Assembly: GCA_017428245.1 (NCBI GenBank)
Contig: JAFRRF010000023.1
Location: 1 to 64,000, forward strand
Reading direction: 5' to 3'
DNA: 64,000 bases
DNA from: Bacteroidales bacterium
GTDB taxonomy: Bacteria; Bacteroidota; Bacteroidia; Bacteroidales; UBA932
Within the stretch, counting starts at the first letter, position 1. Each line of letters begins with the position of its first letter. This document shows, piece by piece, positions 17,533 through 26,999 of this stretch. Made by a program: the position numbers and the translations under genes. The notes under the pieces are model-generated. The model had not been told where the DNA came from and searched no databases. It saw only the letters and a list, made by a program, of their open reading frames with translations.

Positions 17533-17782
17533 AATCCTCTTCCTGTTTCCCGATGTAATAGATGAAAATATCATACGGGCGTCCTTCCAGCCTGGCGGCG
17601 TTCAGCCGATAGGCCTCGCGGACCCGCCGCTTGAGCAGGTTGCGCTTGACAGCACGTTTGAAAAGACGCTTGGGCACCGATACGCCGAAATCTCCCGCCC
17701 CTTCCTGAAAATATACTTTCAATGGATAGTGGAACAGGACCTGCCCCGATTTGAGCAGAGCGAGGATCCGGCGTTCGTTCAT
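17477..17782 (-). CDS. rnpA: Ribonuclease P protein component
   Basis: This 101-residue basic protein carries the RNase P signature [18 protein letters not shown] and an N-terminal [11 protein letters not shown] region. It supports the RNA subunit in 5' tRNA maturation. The start overlaps the hemD stop by 4 bases and its 3' end overlaps yidD. rpmH, often adjacent in other bacteria, is absent here; hemD takes the upstream place. Confidence 0.94.
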   Translation of the reverse strand: MNERRILALLKSGQVLFHYPLKVYFQEGAGDFGVSVPKRLFKRAVKRNLLKRRVREAYRLNAARLEGRPYDIFIYYIGKQEEDYERIDKSLAQILDDLAAR

Positions 17783-18528
17783 TTTTTCGATTTGCCCGCT
17801 TCCAAAAAACAGTTGAGCGCTTCGGTGATCGAAGGCGTTCCCGGCGCGGGCGCCTTGATCTCCACTTTGAGTCCGGCTTCTTCTGCGGCGCGTGCCGTGG
17901 AAGGTCCGTACGTAGCGAAAATCAGTTCGTCCTGCTTGAATTCAGGATAGCTCTCCTGCAGCGATTTCACGTCGGAAGGGCTGTAGAAGGCCACGATCTG
18001 GTAGGCGTGAAGGTCGATATCGTGCAGGTCGTTGCTGACCGTGCGCACGAACACGGCGCTGCCGTGCTTGAGTTTTTCCTTCACGAAAAGTTTCTGTACG
18101 TCGGGCTTGAGTTTGTCGGTGCAGGCAATCAGGAAGTTTTCGTTCTTGTGCTTGGTACCGATGGCCTGGACCATCGATGCGACCGTACCGGAACCGTAGA
18201 AAATCTTGCGCTTGCGGTAAACGATATACTTCTGCAGATACACGGCGATGGCCTCGCTCTGGCAGAAATACTTCATTGTCTCGGGTACGTTCACCCGGGT
18301 TTGTTCACAGATATGGAAGAACGAGTCGATGGCCGTGCGCGAAGTGAACACGATCGCCGTATAATCAAGGATGGTCACCCGCTGGGCGATGAAGTCCCGG
18401 ACGGAAACGCCTTCCACCCGGAAAAACGGGCGGAAATCGACTGTAAGGCCCCATTTGGCGATCAGATCGGTATACGGCGAAGCGCCGGAAGGTTCTCTCT
18501 GAGAGATGAGAACGCGTTTAATTTCCAT
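17779..18528 (-). CDS. hemD: Uroporphyrinogen-III synthase-like protein
   Basis: This 249-residue protein has the two-lobed HemD pattern seen in this phylum: MEIKRVLISQREPSG at the N-terminus, VFTSRTAIDSFF at about residue 60, the hinge around residues 115-140, and FYSPSDVKSL plus ATYGPSTARAAEEAGLKVEI in the second lobe. HemD cyclises hydroxymethylbilane to uroporphyrinogen III in haem and corrin synthesis. Catalytic residues are poorly conserved across the family, so the call rests on overall pattern and on the DUF4271-hemD-rnpA order common in Bacteroidota. Confidence 0.85.
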   Translation of the reverse strand: MEIKRVLISQREPSGASPYTDLIAKWGLTVDFRPFFRVEGVSVRDFIAQRVTILDYTAIVFTSRTAIDSFFHICEQTRVNVPETMKYFCQSEAIAVYLQKYIVYRKRKIFYGSGTVASMVQAIGTKHKNENFLIACTDKLKPDVQKLFVKEKLKHGSAVFVRTVSNDLHDIDLHAYQIVAFYSPSDVKSLQESYPEFKQDELIFATYGPSTARAAEEAGLKVEIKAPAPGTPSITEALNCFLEAGKSKK

Positions 18529-19135
18529 TTATCAATAAATTAACTACCACACAAATCGGTAAAAATTCCAGACCGCAAAGATATAAAACCCAGAAAAAAG
18601 GAGAAAATCCTGCAGAAAAAATCAGTGAAAAACTTCGGCGGACATAGAACAGGAACGCCACGACGGCGACCAGTCCCACCCAGCCCCAGCTCACCCAGCG
18701 GGGCATTGCGGGAATCAGCCAGACAAGCACTGCAACCAGACAGGAAAGCAGGATTGCAAGCACGCCGAAGGCATAACCCGTCCGCTCGACCGCACGCAAG
18801 GCGGAAGGACGGGAACCAAGCCAGCCGACCGTCCGGTACACCAGCTTCCGGAAAAGCCATAGTCCCAGGAACGCGGCAAGCGTCCACAGGTAGCCGACCG
18901 AACTGAGCCCTGTAACCACGAAAGTCAGTGCATAAAAGGGAATCAACAGCAGGAACATCAACCGTGCGGAATCACAGATATAGCCGTTGCCCAGCATCTC
19001 GGTCGTGCCGTTCATCCCGTGCAGACACGACACGGAACCCCGGAGGGCGGCCAGCAGCCGGTTGAACAACAACAGCAGCGCGACGCCGTCCGCAAGCAGG
19101 AAAGCCAGGATATATGGATCGGGCAGTTCTCTCAT
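18518..19135 (-). CDS. DUF4271 membrane protein
   Basis: From the ATG at 19135 this encodes 205 residues with six or so hydrophobic segments. DUF4271 proteins are Bacteroidota-specific inner-membrane proteins of unknown function found next to hemD. The start shares a base with the yciH stop (TGATG) and the 3' end overlaps hemD by 11 bases, so all are coupled. A role near haem synthesis is suggested only by position. Confidence 0.8.
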   Translation of the reverse strand: MRELPDPYILAFLLADGVALLLLFNRLLAALRGSVSCLHGMNGTTEMLGNGYICDSARLMFLLLIPFYALTFVVTGLSSVGYLWTLAAFLGLWLFRKLVYRTVGWLGSRPSALRAVERTGYAFGVLAILLSCLVAVLVWLIPAMPRWVSWGWVGLVAVVAFLFYVRRSFSLIFSAGFSPFFWVLYLCGLEFLPICVVVNLLINGN

Positions 19136-19473
19136 CAATTCCCCCGTTTGGCCTGATGGCCCATCTCTTTCAGTATCGCTACGACCTTGTCGCGGACGTC
19201 GCCCTGCAGGAGGATTTCCCCTTCACCCGCCGAGCCGCCGACACCGAGCCGCGTCTTCAGATCCCGGCCCAGTGCCGCAAGGTCTTCTTCCGCGCCGTCA
19301 AAGCCCGCAATCAGCGTCACCTGCTTGCCGGCACGCCGGCGACGGTCGATCGTCACGGTCAGCCGCTGCTTCCGGAACCGGGGCGCAGATGTATCCTGCA
19401 CGGGTTCTTCCGGCAGCGTGGCAAGTTCTTCGGCAAAGCGGCCCTGCAAAATATCTTTCCAATCCTGCGACAT
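19135..19473 (-). CDS. yciH: SUI1-family translation factor (YciH-like)
   Basis: The protein has 112 residues with a C-terminal SUI1 domain: QLTVTIDRRRRAGKQVTLI-type beta strand, LAALGRDLKTRLGVGGSAGEGEI, and the final LQGDVRDKVVAILKEMG. It is a bacterial homologue of eukaryotic eIF1 that affects initiation fidelity. It is the first gene of the five-gene minus-strand operon yciH-DUF4271-hemD-rnpA-yidD and has its own promoter box 20 bases upstream. Confidence 0.92.
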   Translation of the reverse strand: MSQDWKDILQGRFAEELATLPEEPVQDTSAPRFRKQRLTVTIDRRRRAGKQVTLIAGFDGAEEDLAALGRDLKTRLGVGGSAGEGEILLQGDVRDKVVAILKEMGHQAKRGN

Positions 19474-19492
19474 AGTCGAAGCAAATTTTTCG

Positions 19493-19500
19493 CAAAGTTA
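19493..19500 (-). promoter_or_regulatory. -7 box of the yciH-yidD operon
   Basis: CAAAGTTA reads TAACTTTG on the minus strand, 19 nt before the yciH ATG. It stands back to back with the box at 19514. Confidence 0.6.
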
Positions 19501-19513
19501 GTGATAAAACCTT

Positions 19514-19521
19514 TATCTTTG
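19514..19521 (+). promoter_or_regulatory. -7 box of the DUF2723 gene
   Basis: TATCTTTG lies 24 nt before the ATG at 19546. Confidence 0.6.
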
Positions 19522-19545
19522 TTGTTTACACGAAAAACCGTCTCT

Positions 19546-22500
19546 ATGGATAAAAAACAGTTCAACCGGATCAACAGCATCATCTCCGCCTGTGTGGCCG
19601 TGCTCGCATCGCTGGTCTATCTGCTGACGATCGAGCCCACAACCAGCTTCTGGGACTGCGGCGAATTCATCGCATCTTCCTTCAAACTGGAAGTCGGCCA
19701 TCCGCCGGGAAACCCTGTCTTCAACCTTTTCGCCCGATTCTTCACCCTGTTCACGACGCCTGAACACGCTGCCGTGGCCGTCAACGCGATGAGCGCGATC
19801 TGCTCGGGCCTGACCATTTTCTTCCTCTATCTGACCATCGTCCATTTCGGTCGCCGGATCCAGGAAAAACGCGGCAGGACGATGACAAAAGCGGTGGCCG
19901 TCGGCCTTTTCGGAGCAGGTATCGTGGGGGCTTTCGCCTACTGCTTCTCCGATACGTTCTGGTTCTCGGCCGTGGAAGGCGAGGTCTATGCGATGTCGTC
20001 CCTGTTCACCGCCATCGCGCTCTGGGCCGCCCTCAAGTGGGAGGAGCAGGCCGACCAGCCCTATGCCAACCGCTGGCTGATCCTCATCTGCTTCCTGATG
20101 GGCCTGTCCATCGGCGTGCACCTGCTGAACCTGCTGACCGTTCCGGCCATCGTGTTCCTGATCTATTACAAGAAACACGAGAAACCCGTCAGTTTCTGGC
20201 GCGCCTTCGGCGTGCTGGCTGCCTCGGGTGCGATCCTGGCTGTCGTACTGTTCGGTATCATTCCCTATCTGCCGCGACTTGCCGCCGGAGTGGACCGTCT
20301 CTTCGTCAATGGATTCGGGGCAAAATTCGACGTGGGCGCCGCCATCTTCATGGCGCTGTTCCTGGCCGCCTGTTTCCTTTTGCTGTTCGTCTTCCGTAAG
20401 AAAGGTAAGGCCCTGGCGCACACCATCACCCTGATGGTCACCACCATCGTCATCGGCTTTTCGCTCTTCACCATCACGATCATCCGTTCGAGCGCCGGTA
20501 CACCGACCAACGAATACCAGCCCGACAACCCCTATTCGCTGATCCGCTATCTGAACCGCGAGCAGTACGGCTCCAACCCCATCCTGTACGGCCAGATGTT
20601 CACCTCGCCCTACGAGGTGGAAGAAAAGCCCTACTGGACGCCGCTCGACGACAAATACTTCCACGCCACCAACGTCGACGCCACCTTCCCCGCCGGAACG
20701 AAAATGCTCTTCCCGCGTATGTGGAACGGTTTCGACGAACGCTACAAGGAGTTCTACAAGCAGTACGTCACCAAATACAACACCCGGCGCGTGGACCTTT
20801 ACGGCCGCAAGGTGAATATCCAGATGCCCACGATGGCCGACAACCTGAAGTGCTTCTTCGACTACCAGGTCAACTATATGTACGTCCGGTACTTTATGTG
20901 GAATTTCGTGGGCCGGCAGAACGACCTCCACGGAGACACGCCGGGCGACCTGACACGGGGCAACTGGGAGAGCGGCATCGGTTTCATCGACCGGGTGCGG
21001 CTCGGCGACCAGAGCGAAGGGCCCGACTTCATCGTCCGCAACCGGGGCAAGAACCATTATTTCTTCCTGCCGCTGCTGCTGGGCCTGATCGGATTCTTCT
21101 TCCAGCTGCGCCACGACCCCCGCAATAGCTGGGTCACGGGCCTGTTGTTCCTGCTCACGGGCCTGGCCATCGTGGTGTACCTCAACCAGCCTCCCTATCA
21201 GGTGCGCGAGCGCGACTACGCGTACGCGGGTTCCTTCTATGTATTCGCACTCTGGATCGGCCTGGGCGTGCTGGCGGTCCAGAACTGGATCGAGCGCCTT
21301 GCCAAGCACGAAGACGGAATGCCCGCCGCAGCCCTGGCTGTGGCGCTGGGACTCATCGTGCCCGTGCTGATGGGTTGCCAGAACTGGGACGACCACGACC
21401 GCAGCGGCCGCTACACGGCCCGTGACATGGCCTGGAACCATCTCGTCGCCTGCGGACCCAACGCCCTGCTGGTAACCCACGGCGACAACGACACCTTCCC
21501 GCTCTGGTATGCCCAGGAAGTTGAAGGCGTCCGTACCGACGTACGCATCGTCAACTCCTCGCTGCTGGGCACCGACTGGTATATCGACCAGATGAAATGC
21601 CGTTTCTATGAATCCGATCCGGTCAATATCTCGATTCCGCGCAGGCAGTATCTCTACGGAACCAACGACTTCTGCCCGGTCATCGACAAGGTGGACCGGC
21701 CGGTGCTTGCCTCCGAAGCCCTGGATATCTTTAAGGACAGCCGCTTCACCGACCAGGGCCTGGACTATCTTCCCGCCCACAAGCTCCTGATTCCCGTCAA
21801 CAAGGACAACGCCATCCGTGCCGGCATCGTCCAGGAGAGCATGCGCGACAGTCTCGAAGACTATATCGCCCTCACCATCAGCGGCAACAACATCACCAAG
21901 TTCGACCTGATCATGCTCGACATCCTGGCAAACTACGACTGGTCGAGACCCATCTACTTTGTGTCCCGCAACGAGACCAAGCTGGGCCTGGAGCCCTGGC
22001 TCCAGTACGACGGCTTCATCTACAAGCTGGTGCCGTACCTCAACGACCCGTCCGGACGCGAAGACACGCTCGATGTCGATGCCATGTACGACCGCATCAT
22101 GCACCAGTACCGCTTCGAGTCGATGGCCGACACCACCATTCATATCGATTACCAGAATCTCTTCACCTTCTCGGCTGTCGTACCGGTCCGCGACCTTTTC
22201 GCCACCACGGCGAGCGCCCTGATCGACCGCGGCGACAAGAAGCGGGCGGAAGAAGTGCTCGACAAATGTATCGAAGTGCTGCCCGAGCGGAACTTCCCCT
22301 ACAACGTGGCAATGTTCCGGAGCCTCAACGAATGGTCGATGCTGACCATCATCGGCGACTATTTCCTGATCGGACAGCCCGAGAAAGCACTGGCCCTCGG
22401 AGACAGGTTTGCCGACGAAACCATCAAGACGATTCTCTATTTCTCGACACCGATCGGCCCGAAGCCCGACGACATTCTCTCCAATAAGCTTTACGAAGAT

Positions 22501-22596
22501 GCCGTCAACACATACCTTTACCTGGTGAAACTCTACAATGCCCACGGACGGCAGGATGCCGCCAAAGCACTGGAAAGCAAACTGAAAGGAGAGTAA
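19546..22596 (+). CDS. DUF2723 (GT117-like) multi-span membrane protein
   Basis: The ATG at 19546 (MDKKQFNRINSIISACVAVL) is chosen over an upstream open frame that is a shadow of yciH. The 1,016-residue protein has the DUF2723 hallmark TTSFWDCGEFIASSFKLEVGH and PPGNP near residue 45. About ten to twelve transmembrane helices follow up to residue ~610. A soluble C-terminal part contains THGDNDTFPLWYAQEVEGVRTDV and TPR-like helices. The fold resembles GT-C glycosyltransferases such as protein O-mannosyltransferases. The acceptor is unknown; in Bacteroidota, O-glycosylation of exported proteins is a reasonable guess. Confidence 0.85.
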   Translation: MDKKQFNRINSIISACVAVLASLVYLLTIEPTTSFWDCGEFIASSFKLEVGHPPGNPVFNLFARFFTLFTTPEHAAVAVNAMSAICSGLTIFFLYLTIVHFGRRIQEKRGRTMTKAVAVGLFGAGIVGAFAYCFSDTFWFSAVEGEVYAMSSLFTAIALWAALKWEEQADQPYANRWLILICFLMGLSIGVHLLNLLTVPAIVFLIYYKKHEKPVSFWRAFGVLAASGAILAVVLFGIIPYLPRLAAGVDRLFVNGFGAKFDVGAAIFMALFLAACFLLLFVFRKKGKALAHTITLMVTTIVIGFSLFTITIIRSSAGTPTNEYQPDNPYSLIRYLNREQYGSNPILYGQMFTSPYEVEEKPYWTPLDDKYFHATNVDATFPAGTKMLFPRMWNGFDERYKEFYKQYVTKYNTRRVDLYGRKVNIQMPTMADNLKCFFDYQVNYMYVRYFMWNFVGRQNDLHGDTPGDLTRGNWESGIGFIDRVRLGDQSEGPDFIVRNRGKNHYFFLPLLLGLIGFFFQLRHDPRNSWVTGLLFLLTGLAIVVYLNQPPYQVRERDYAYAGSFYVFALWIGLGVLAVQNWIERLAKHEDGMPAAALAVALGLIVPVLMGCQNWDDHDRSGRYTARDMAWNHLVACGPNALLVTHGDNDTFPLWYAQEVEGVRTDVRIVNSSLLGTDWYIDQMKCRFYESDPVNISIPRRQYLYGTNDFCPVIDKVDRPVLASEALDIFKDSRFTDQGLDYLPAHKLLIPVNKDNAIRAGIVQESMRDSLEDYIALTISGNNITKFDLIMLDILANYDWSRPIYFVSRNETKLGLEPWLQYDGFIYKLVPYLNDPSGREDTLDVDAMYDRIMHQYRFESMADTTIHIDYQNLFTFSAVVPVRDLFATTASALIDRGDKKRAEEVLDKCIEVLPERNFPYNVAMFRSLNEWSMLTIIGDYFLIGQPEKALALGDRFADETIKTILYFSTPIGPKPDDILSNKLYEDAVNTYLYLVKLYNAHGRQDAAKALESKLKGE

Positions 22597-22600
22597 CGGA

Positions 22601-23740
22601 TTACTTGACAATACGGATTTCCTCGGTGACAACCGTCACCGAGGATTCTTTTTTCCGGGCTTGCTTCACCGGCAGGGACTGGCCGTTTTCGAAAGCGATG
22701 ACGAAAGCCGAGGAAAAACCCGCGCGTTTGACCGAAGGCAGCGCCCGTTCCGCTTCCTCATACGTGCGCCAGCATCCGACGGCATAGAGCGTCTTGCCCG
22801 ACCGCTGCCTGTGCGAATAAACCGGACTGAGCCCTTTGAGCTGTTTGACCGAAGGCGTCGTTCCCGTCACGAAAATCTGGATCTGATAGACGATGCCGTC
22901 GGGAAGACGGTTGCTGCGGGCGAAGGCGCCCTCCTTTCCGACCCGGAACGCTTCTACAGCTGTCGGTTCTTCTTTCGGCTGCTCGAAATCCAGCACGGGC
23001 GTCTTGCCCGCATTGCGCTTGACGAAGGTCCATTCCGGATCCGGGTCCGTGACGGACAACTGCGCCAGTCGCGCGGCTTCTTCCGGCGAAACCGGAGCGA
23101 ACACGGATGTCTCCTGCCGCAGCACATAAATCACCACGGAATCCTCCCCGCAGGCACGGTTGGAAGCCAGCAGGCTGAAGCGGCCGTCGGGCGTATCGCA
23201 GAAAAGCAGGTCATCACCCGGAGAATTGAAGGGAAACCCCAGGTTCCGTACCTCGCCCCACGACTTGGCGGCGGGATTCCAGGTCGCCACGTACAGGTCG
23301 TAACCGCCAGCTCCGAACAAGCCGTCGGAGGCGAAATACAGCCGGCGCCCGTCGGGAGAGAGCATCGGGAAGATTTCGTTGCCCGGAGAAACAGCCGCTT
23401 CGCAGAAGGGTTCCGGCGTGGTCCAGCGATCCGGCCCGGGACGCGTCATAGTGATGTCGGTGTCACCTTCCTCCGTAGGACGGGCCAGGTAGAGCACCTC
23501 TGTCTCGTCGGGATACCAGTTCCGGTCGCTCCCCCAGACACCTTCCGTCAAATGGCTGTACCAGAGATAAAAGTCCGCCCGGGGAACCCGTTTCTGGGCA
23601 ACGACGGCCGGGTGGGCCGCCATTGCGCCGAGCACTTTCTGGTTTGCGGTCTCGACGGCCGGACGGCCGGTTTGCTCCTGTGCCGGGAGCGGGAAGGCCG
23701 ACAGCAGGGCGGCCATCGCAGTCAAAAGTATCCGTTTCAT
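22601..23740 (-). CDS. Secreted PD40-propeller protein with C-terminal SPOR-like domain
   Basis: From the ATG at 23740 this encodes 379 residues with a signal peptide (LLSAFPLPAQ); an earlier frame to 23782 is less likely. Residues ~80-230 carry PD40/WD40-like blades, for example PMLSPDGRRLYFASDG followed by GGYDLYVA. The last ~85 residues (VYQIQIFVTG, LSPVYSHRQ, LYAVGCWRTYEEAERAL) look like a SPOR domain, which binds denuded peptidoglycan glycan strands. A periplasmic envelope role near the cell wall is inferred. The 3' end contains the terminator hairpin of the convergent DUF2723 gene. Confidence 0.75.
   Translation of the reverse strand: MKRILLTAMAALLSAFPLPAQEQTGRPAVETANQKVLGAMAAHPAVVAQKRVPRADFYLWYSHLTEGVWGSDRNWYPDETEVLYLARPTEEGDTDITMTRPGPDRWTTPEPFCEAAVSPGNEIFPMLSPDGRRLYFASDGLFGAGGYDLYVATWNPAAKSWGEVRNLGFPFNSPGDDLLFCDTPDGRFSLLASNRACGEDSVVIYVLRQETSVFAPVSPEEAARLAQLSVTDPDPEWTFVKRNAGKTPVLDFEQPKEEPTAVEAFRVGKEGAFARSNRLPDGIVYQIQIFVTGTTPSVKQLKGLSPVYSHRQRSGKTLYAVGCWRTYEEAERALPSVKRAGFSSAFVIAFENGQSLPVKQARKKESSVTVVTEEIRIVK
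22620..22654 (+). terminator. Terminator of the DUF2723 gene, inside the convergent CDS
   Basis: TCCTCGGTGAC and GTCACCGAGGA form a perfect 11-bp stem around AACC, followed by TTCTTTTTT. It lies 24 bp past the DUF2723 stop, within the coding sequence for the last residues of the minus-strand PD40-SPOR protein. Confidence 0.85.
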
Positions 23741-23764
23741 CCGCTTTGCGAGGTTTTTCAACAA

Positions 23765-23772
23765 CAAAATTA
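23765..23772 (-). promoter_or_regulatory. -7 box of the PD40-SPOR gene
   Basis: CAAAATTA reads TAATTTTG on the minus strand, 24 nt upstream of the ATG at 23740, which supports that start. Confidence 0.55.
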
Positions 23773-23803
23773 CGCAATTCATTCTATTATTGAGAAAAAA
23801 GTG

Positions 23804-23811
23804 TAATTTTG
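23804..23811 (+). promoter_or_regulatory. -7 box of secDF
   Basis: TAATTTTG, 77 nt upstream of the secDF ATG. The leader includes a small dyad (TGCCG and CGGCA at 23823-23843). Confidence 0.5.
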
Positions 23812-23888
23812 CAGGCTATTTCTGCCGTCATACCCTGTCGGCAATGACGAAAGAACAGACAATTAGTTATTAAAAATATCGTAGTTTT

Positions 23889-26800
23889 ATGCAAAGCAAA
23901 GGCGCCATCACATTAGTGGCCATTCTCATCGGCTTGGCCTGCGTGTTCCAGTTGTCGTTTACCGCGGCGACGGCCATTCAGGAAAGCAAAGCTGCCAAGG
24001 CAGCCGCAAAGGTTGTCGAGGAGGTACAGCAGAGTCCTTCGTTTGCACAGGTCTCCGAACTCAACCAGGCGTTCTTCCTGGACTCCGTGAGTTCGGCCGC
24101 CAACAAACAGTACCTCGACTCGATCGCCAACAAGAAGGTTTATTTCAACTACACCTACAAGAACGTCAAGGAGAAGGAACTCAACCTCGGTCTTGACCTG
24201 AAGGGCGGTATGAACATCGTCCTGCAGCTCGACCTGGCCGAACTCGTCCGTTCCTGTGCCCGCGAAAAGACGACGGAAGAATTCAACAAGGCCATGGCCC
24301 TCGCCGCAGAGCGTGCCGACCAGACCCACGAAGATTTCATCTCCCTTTTCGCCCAGGCCTGGGAGGAAGTGGCTCCCGGCAAACGCCTTTCCTTCGACAT
24401 TGACCTCGACAAGCTCAGCGGCGACGTAAAGAACAAGTCGAAAGCCACCAACGAGGAGATCATCTCGCTCCTCAAGGAGGAGGCCAAGAGTGCCATCGAC
24501 AACTCCTATCAGGTTGTCGAGCGCCGTGTCAACCAGTTCGGTGTAGCTCAGCCCAATATCCAGAAAGTGGCCGGTACCGGCCGCATCCTGGTCGAGCTCC
24601 CGGGTGTGAAGGAGCCGGAGCGTGTCCGTAAGCTCCTCCAGGGAACCGCTTCCCTCGAATTCTGGGAGACCTATACCGCCCAGGAACTCCAGCCGTACCT
24701 GCAGGAACTCAACAATGAGATCCGTCAGCGCAACGAAGCCCTCGAGAGCATCGAAGAGAAAGAAGAGACGGCCGCTGCCGATCAGCCCAAGGCTGACAAC
24801 GCCGACAATTCGCTGGCTTCCGAAATCGATGCCACCGCCGATGAGGGCACCGACGCCGGCCGCGACGCCTTTATGAAGGCCAACCCGCTCTTCAGCCGTC
24901 TCCAGTCGCTGGGTGGCAACTCCGCCCTGCTGGGTATCGCCCACTACCGCGACACCGCGCAGATCAACGCCTGGATCAATGAGAACCGCAGCCTCTTCCC
25001 GGGCGACTTCGTCCCGGCATGGAGCTTCAAGGCCTATGAATACGGCGAAATCCAGCCCGACACCTATTTCGAACTCATCGCCCTCAAGAGCCACGTCGGC
25101 AAGGGTCCCGCCCTCGACGGCAAGTACATCTCCTCGGCCAACGTCACCTACAACCAGATGACCGGCCTGCCGGAGGTGAGCATGGCGATGAACAGCAAGG
25201 GTGCCATCGAATGGGAGAACATCACCGGCGAGAACATCGGCAAGCAGATCGCCATCGTGATGGACGGCCAGGTATATTCCTACCCGAATGTCCAGAACAA
25301 GATCTCCGGCGGTAACTCCTCGATCTCCGGCAACTTCACCCAGCAGGATGCCGACGACCTTTCCAACGTGCTCAAGAGCGGTAAGCTCTCCACCCCTGCC
25401 CGCATCGTGCAGGAGCAGGTGGTCGGCCCGTCCCTGGGTAGCGAATCCATCCGCCACGGTCTGATCTCCTTCGTCATCGCCTTCATCCTGGTGCTGATCT
25501 ACATGGTGATCTTCTACCGCCGGGCCGGTATTGCCGCCGACATCGCACTGCTCTGCAACGTGCTGTTCCTGTTCGGTGCCCTGGCTTCCTTCGGTACGGT
25601 GTTCACCCTCTCGGGTATCGCCGGTCTCGTGTTGACGATGGGTATGGCAGTCGACGCCAACGTGATCATCTACGAGCGTGTCAAAGAGGAACTCAACGCC
25701 GGCAAGGCGCTCCGCCTGGCCATCAGCGACGGTTACAAGAACGCTTACTCGGCCATCCTCGACGGCCAGATCACCACGATCCTGACCGGTATCATCCTCT
25801 ACATCTTCGGCAGCGGTACGATCCGCGGCTTCGCCGCCGTGCTCGTTATCGGTATCATCACCTCGGTGTTCACCTCGATCTTCATCACCCGCCTCATCTT
25901 CGAGGCCCGGCTGAAGCGCAACAAAGACATCACCTTCGCCTCCGAATGGTCGAGCAAGTTCCTCAAGAACACGCACATCGACTTCCTCGGCCTGCGCAAG
26001 CGGACTTATCTGATCTCGGGCATCGTCTGCCTTATCTGCCTGGCCTTCATCTTCACCAAGGGCTTCTCCCTCGGTGTGGACTTCAGCGGCGGCCGTACCT
26101 ACACCGTACGTTTCGACCAGCCGGTCACCCCTGAGCAGGTGCGCGCAGCCCTCCTCGACGAGTTCCAGGAATCCTCCGAAGTCAAGCAGTTCGGTGGCGC
26201 CTCCCAGATGCGTATCACCACCAAGTACATGGTCGGTGACAAGTCTTCCGAGACTGACCGCCTCATCGAAAGCAAACTCTTCAACGCTTTGAAGGGTTTC
26301 TACGCCAACGATCTGACGCTTGAGAGCTTCACCTCCACGCTCGAGAACCCGAACGGTATCGTCTCCAGTGACCGCGTGGACGCCTCCATCGCCAGCGAGG
26401 TGCGGCGTGACGCCGTCATTGCCGTGATCCTGGCCCTGATCGTGATCTTCGGCTACATCGCCTTCCGGTTCAAGAACTGGACCTGGGGTATCGGCGGTGT
26501 GAGCTCGCTGATCCACAACTCGATCATCGTCATCGGTTTCTACTCGATCTTCAGCGGCGTGCTGCCGTTCACCCTCGACGTCGACCAGACCTTCATCGCT
26601 GCGGTGCTGACCATCATCGGTTACTCCATCAACGACAACGTGGTGATCTTCGACCGTATCCGTGAATACCGCACGCTGTTCCCGAAACGGCCGCTCGAGC
26701 AGAACATCAACGAAGCCTTGAACGCCACCCTGTCGCGTACCATCAACACCTCGGTTTCGACCTTGCTTGTGTTGCTCGCAATCGCCATCTTCGGCGGCGA

Positions 26801-26939
26801 AAGCATCCGCGGCTTCTCGGTCTCCCTGGCCCTCGGCGTCCTGGTCGGTACCTACGCTTCGATCTTCATCGGCACTCCGATCATGTACGACCTCAACCGT
26901 CGCAAACTCGAGAAAGCCGAAAAGGCCTCGGCGAAGTAA
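23889..26939 (+). CDS. secDF: Fused protein translocase subunit SecDF
   Basis: This 1,016-residue fusion is the usual Bacteroidota form. The SecD half (to ~residue 650) has an N-terminal helix, NLGLDLKGGMNIVLQLDL, the P1 head domain and PARIVQEQVVGPSLGSESI before five helices with TMGMAVDANVIIYERVKEEL. The SecF half (from ~690) has LGVDFSGGRTYTVRF and GYSINDNVVIFDRIREYR, both proton-path regions. It uses the proton gradient to pull exported proteins across the inner membrane with SecYEG. Codon choice (many CGT and GGT) differs from neighbours, consistent with high expression. Confidence 0.97.
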   Translation: MQSKGAITLVAILIGLACVFQLSFTAATAIQESKAAKAAAKVVEEVQQSPSFAQVSELNQAFFLDSVSSAANKQYLDSIANKKVYFNYTYKNVKEKELNLGLDLKGGMNIVLQLDLAELVRSCAREKTTEEFNKAMALAAERADQTHEDFISLFAQAWEEVAPGKRLSFDIDLDKLSGDVKNKSKATNEEIISLLKEEAKSAIDNSYQVVERRVNQFGVAQPNIQKVAGTGRILVELPGVKEPERVRKLLQGTASLEFWETYTAQELQPYLQELNNEIRQRNEALESIEEKEETAAADQPKADNADNSLASEIDATADEGTDAGRDAFMKANPLFSRLQSLGGNSALLGIAHYRDTAQINAWINENRSLFPGDFVPAWSFKAYEYGEIQPDTYFELIALKSHVGKGPALDGKYISSANVTYNQMTGLPEVSMAMNSKGAIEWENITGENIGKQIAIVMDGQVYSYPNVQNKISGGNSSISGNFTQQDADDLSNVLKSGKLSTPARIVQEQVVGPSLGSESIRHGLISFVIAFILVLIYMVIFYRRAGIAADIALLCNVLFLFGALASFGTVFTLSGIAGLVLTMGMAVDANVIIYERVKEELNAGKALRLAISDGYKNAYSAILDGQITTILTGIILYIFGSGTIRGFAAVLVIGIITSVFTSIFITRLIFEARLKRNKDITFASEWSSKFLKNTHIDFLGLRKRTYLISGIVCLICLAFIFTKGFSLGVDFSGGRTYTVRFDQPVTPEQVRAALLDEFQESSEVKQFGGASQMRITTKYMVGDKSSETDRLIESKLFNALKGFYANDLTLESFTSTLENPNGIVSSDRVDASIASEVRRDAVIAVILALIVIFGYIAFRFKNWTWGIGGVSSLIHNSIIVIGFYSIFSGVLPFTLDVDQTFIAAVLTIIGYSINDNVVIFDRIREYRTLFPKRPLEQNINEALNATLSRTINTSVSTLLVLLAIAIFGGESIRGFSVSLALGVLVGTYASIFIGTPIMYDLNRRKLEKAEKASAK

Positions 26940-26965
26940 TCGGCTTCTCGCTTCCACAGAGATTA

Positions 26966-26998
26966 CAAGGGCGACCGGAAAGGTCGCCCTTGTTGTTT
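26966..26998 (+). terminator. Terminator of secDF
   Basis: CAAGGGCGACC pairs perfectly with GGTCGCCCTTG around GGAAA and is followed by TTGTTTG. Confidence 0.85.
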
Positions 26999-26999
26999 G

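Noticed and set aside
19513..22632. 1,039-residue minus-strand open frame opposite the DUF2723 gene
   Set aside because: Antisense shadow; the plus strand has the DUF2723 motifs and a promoter.
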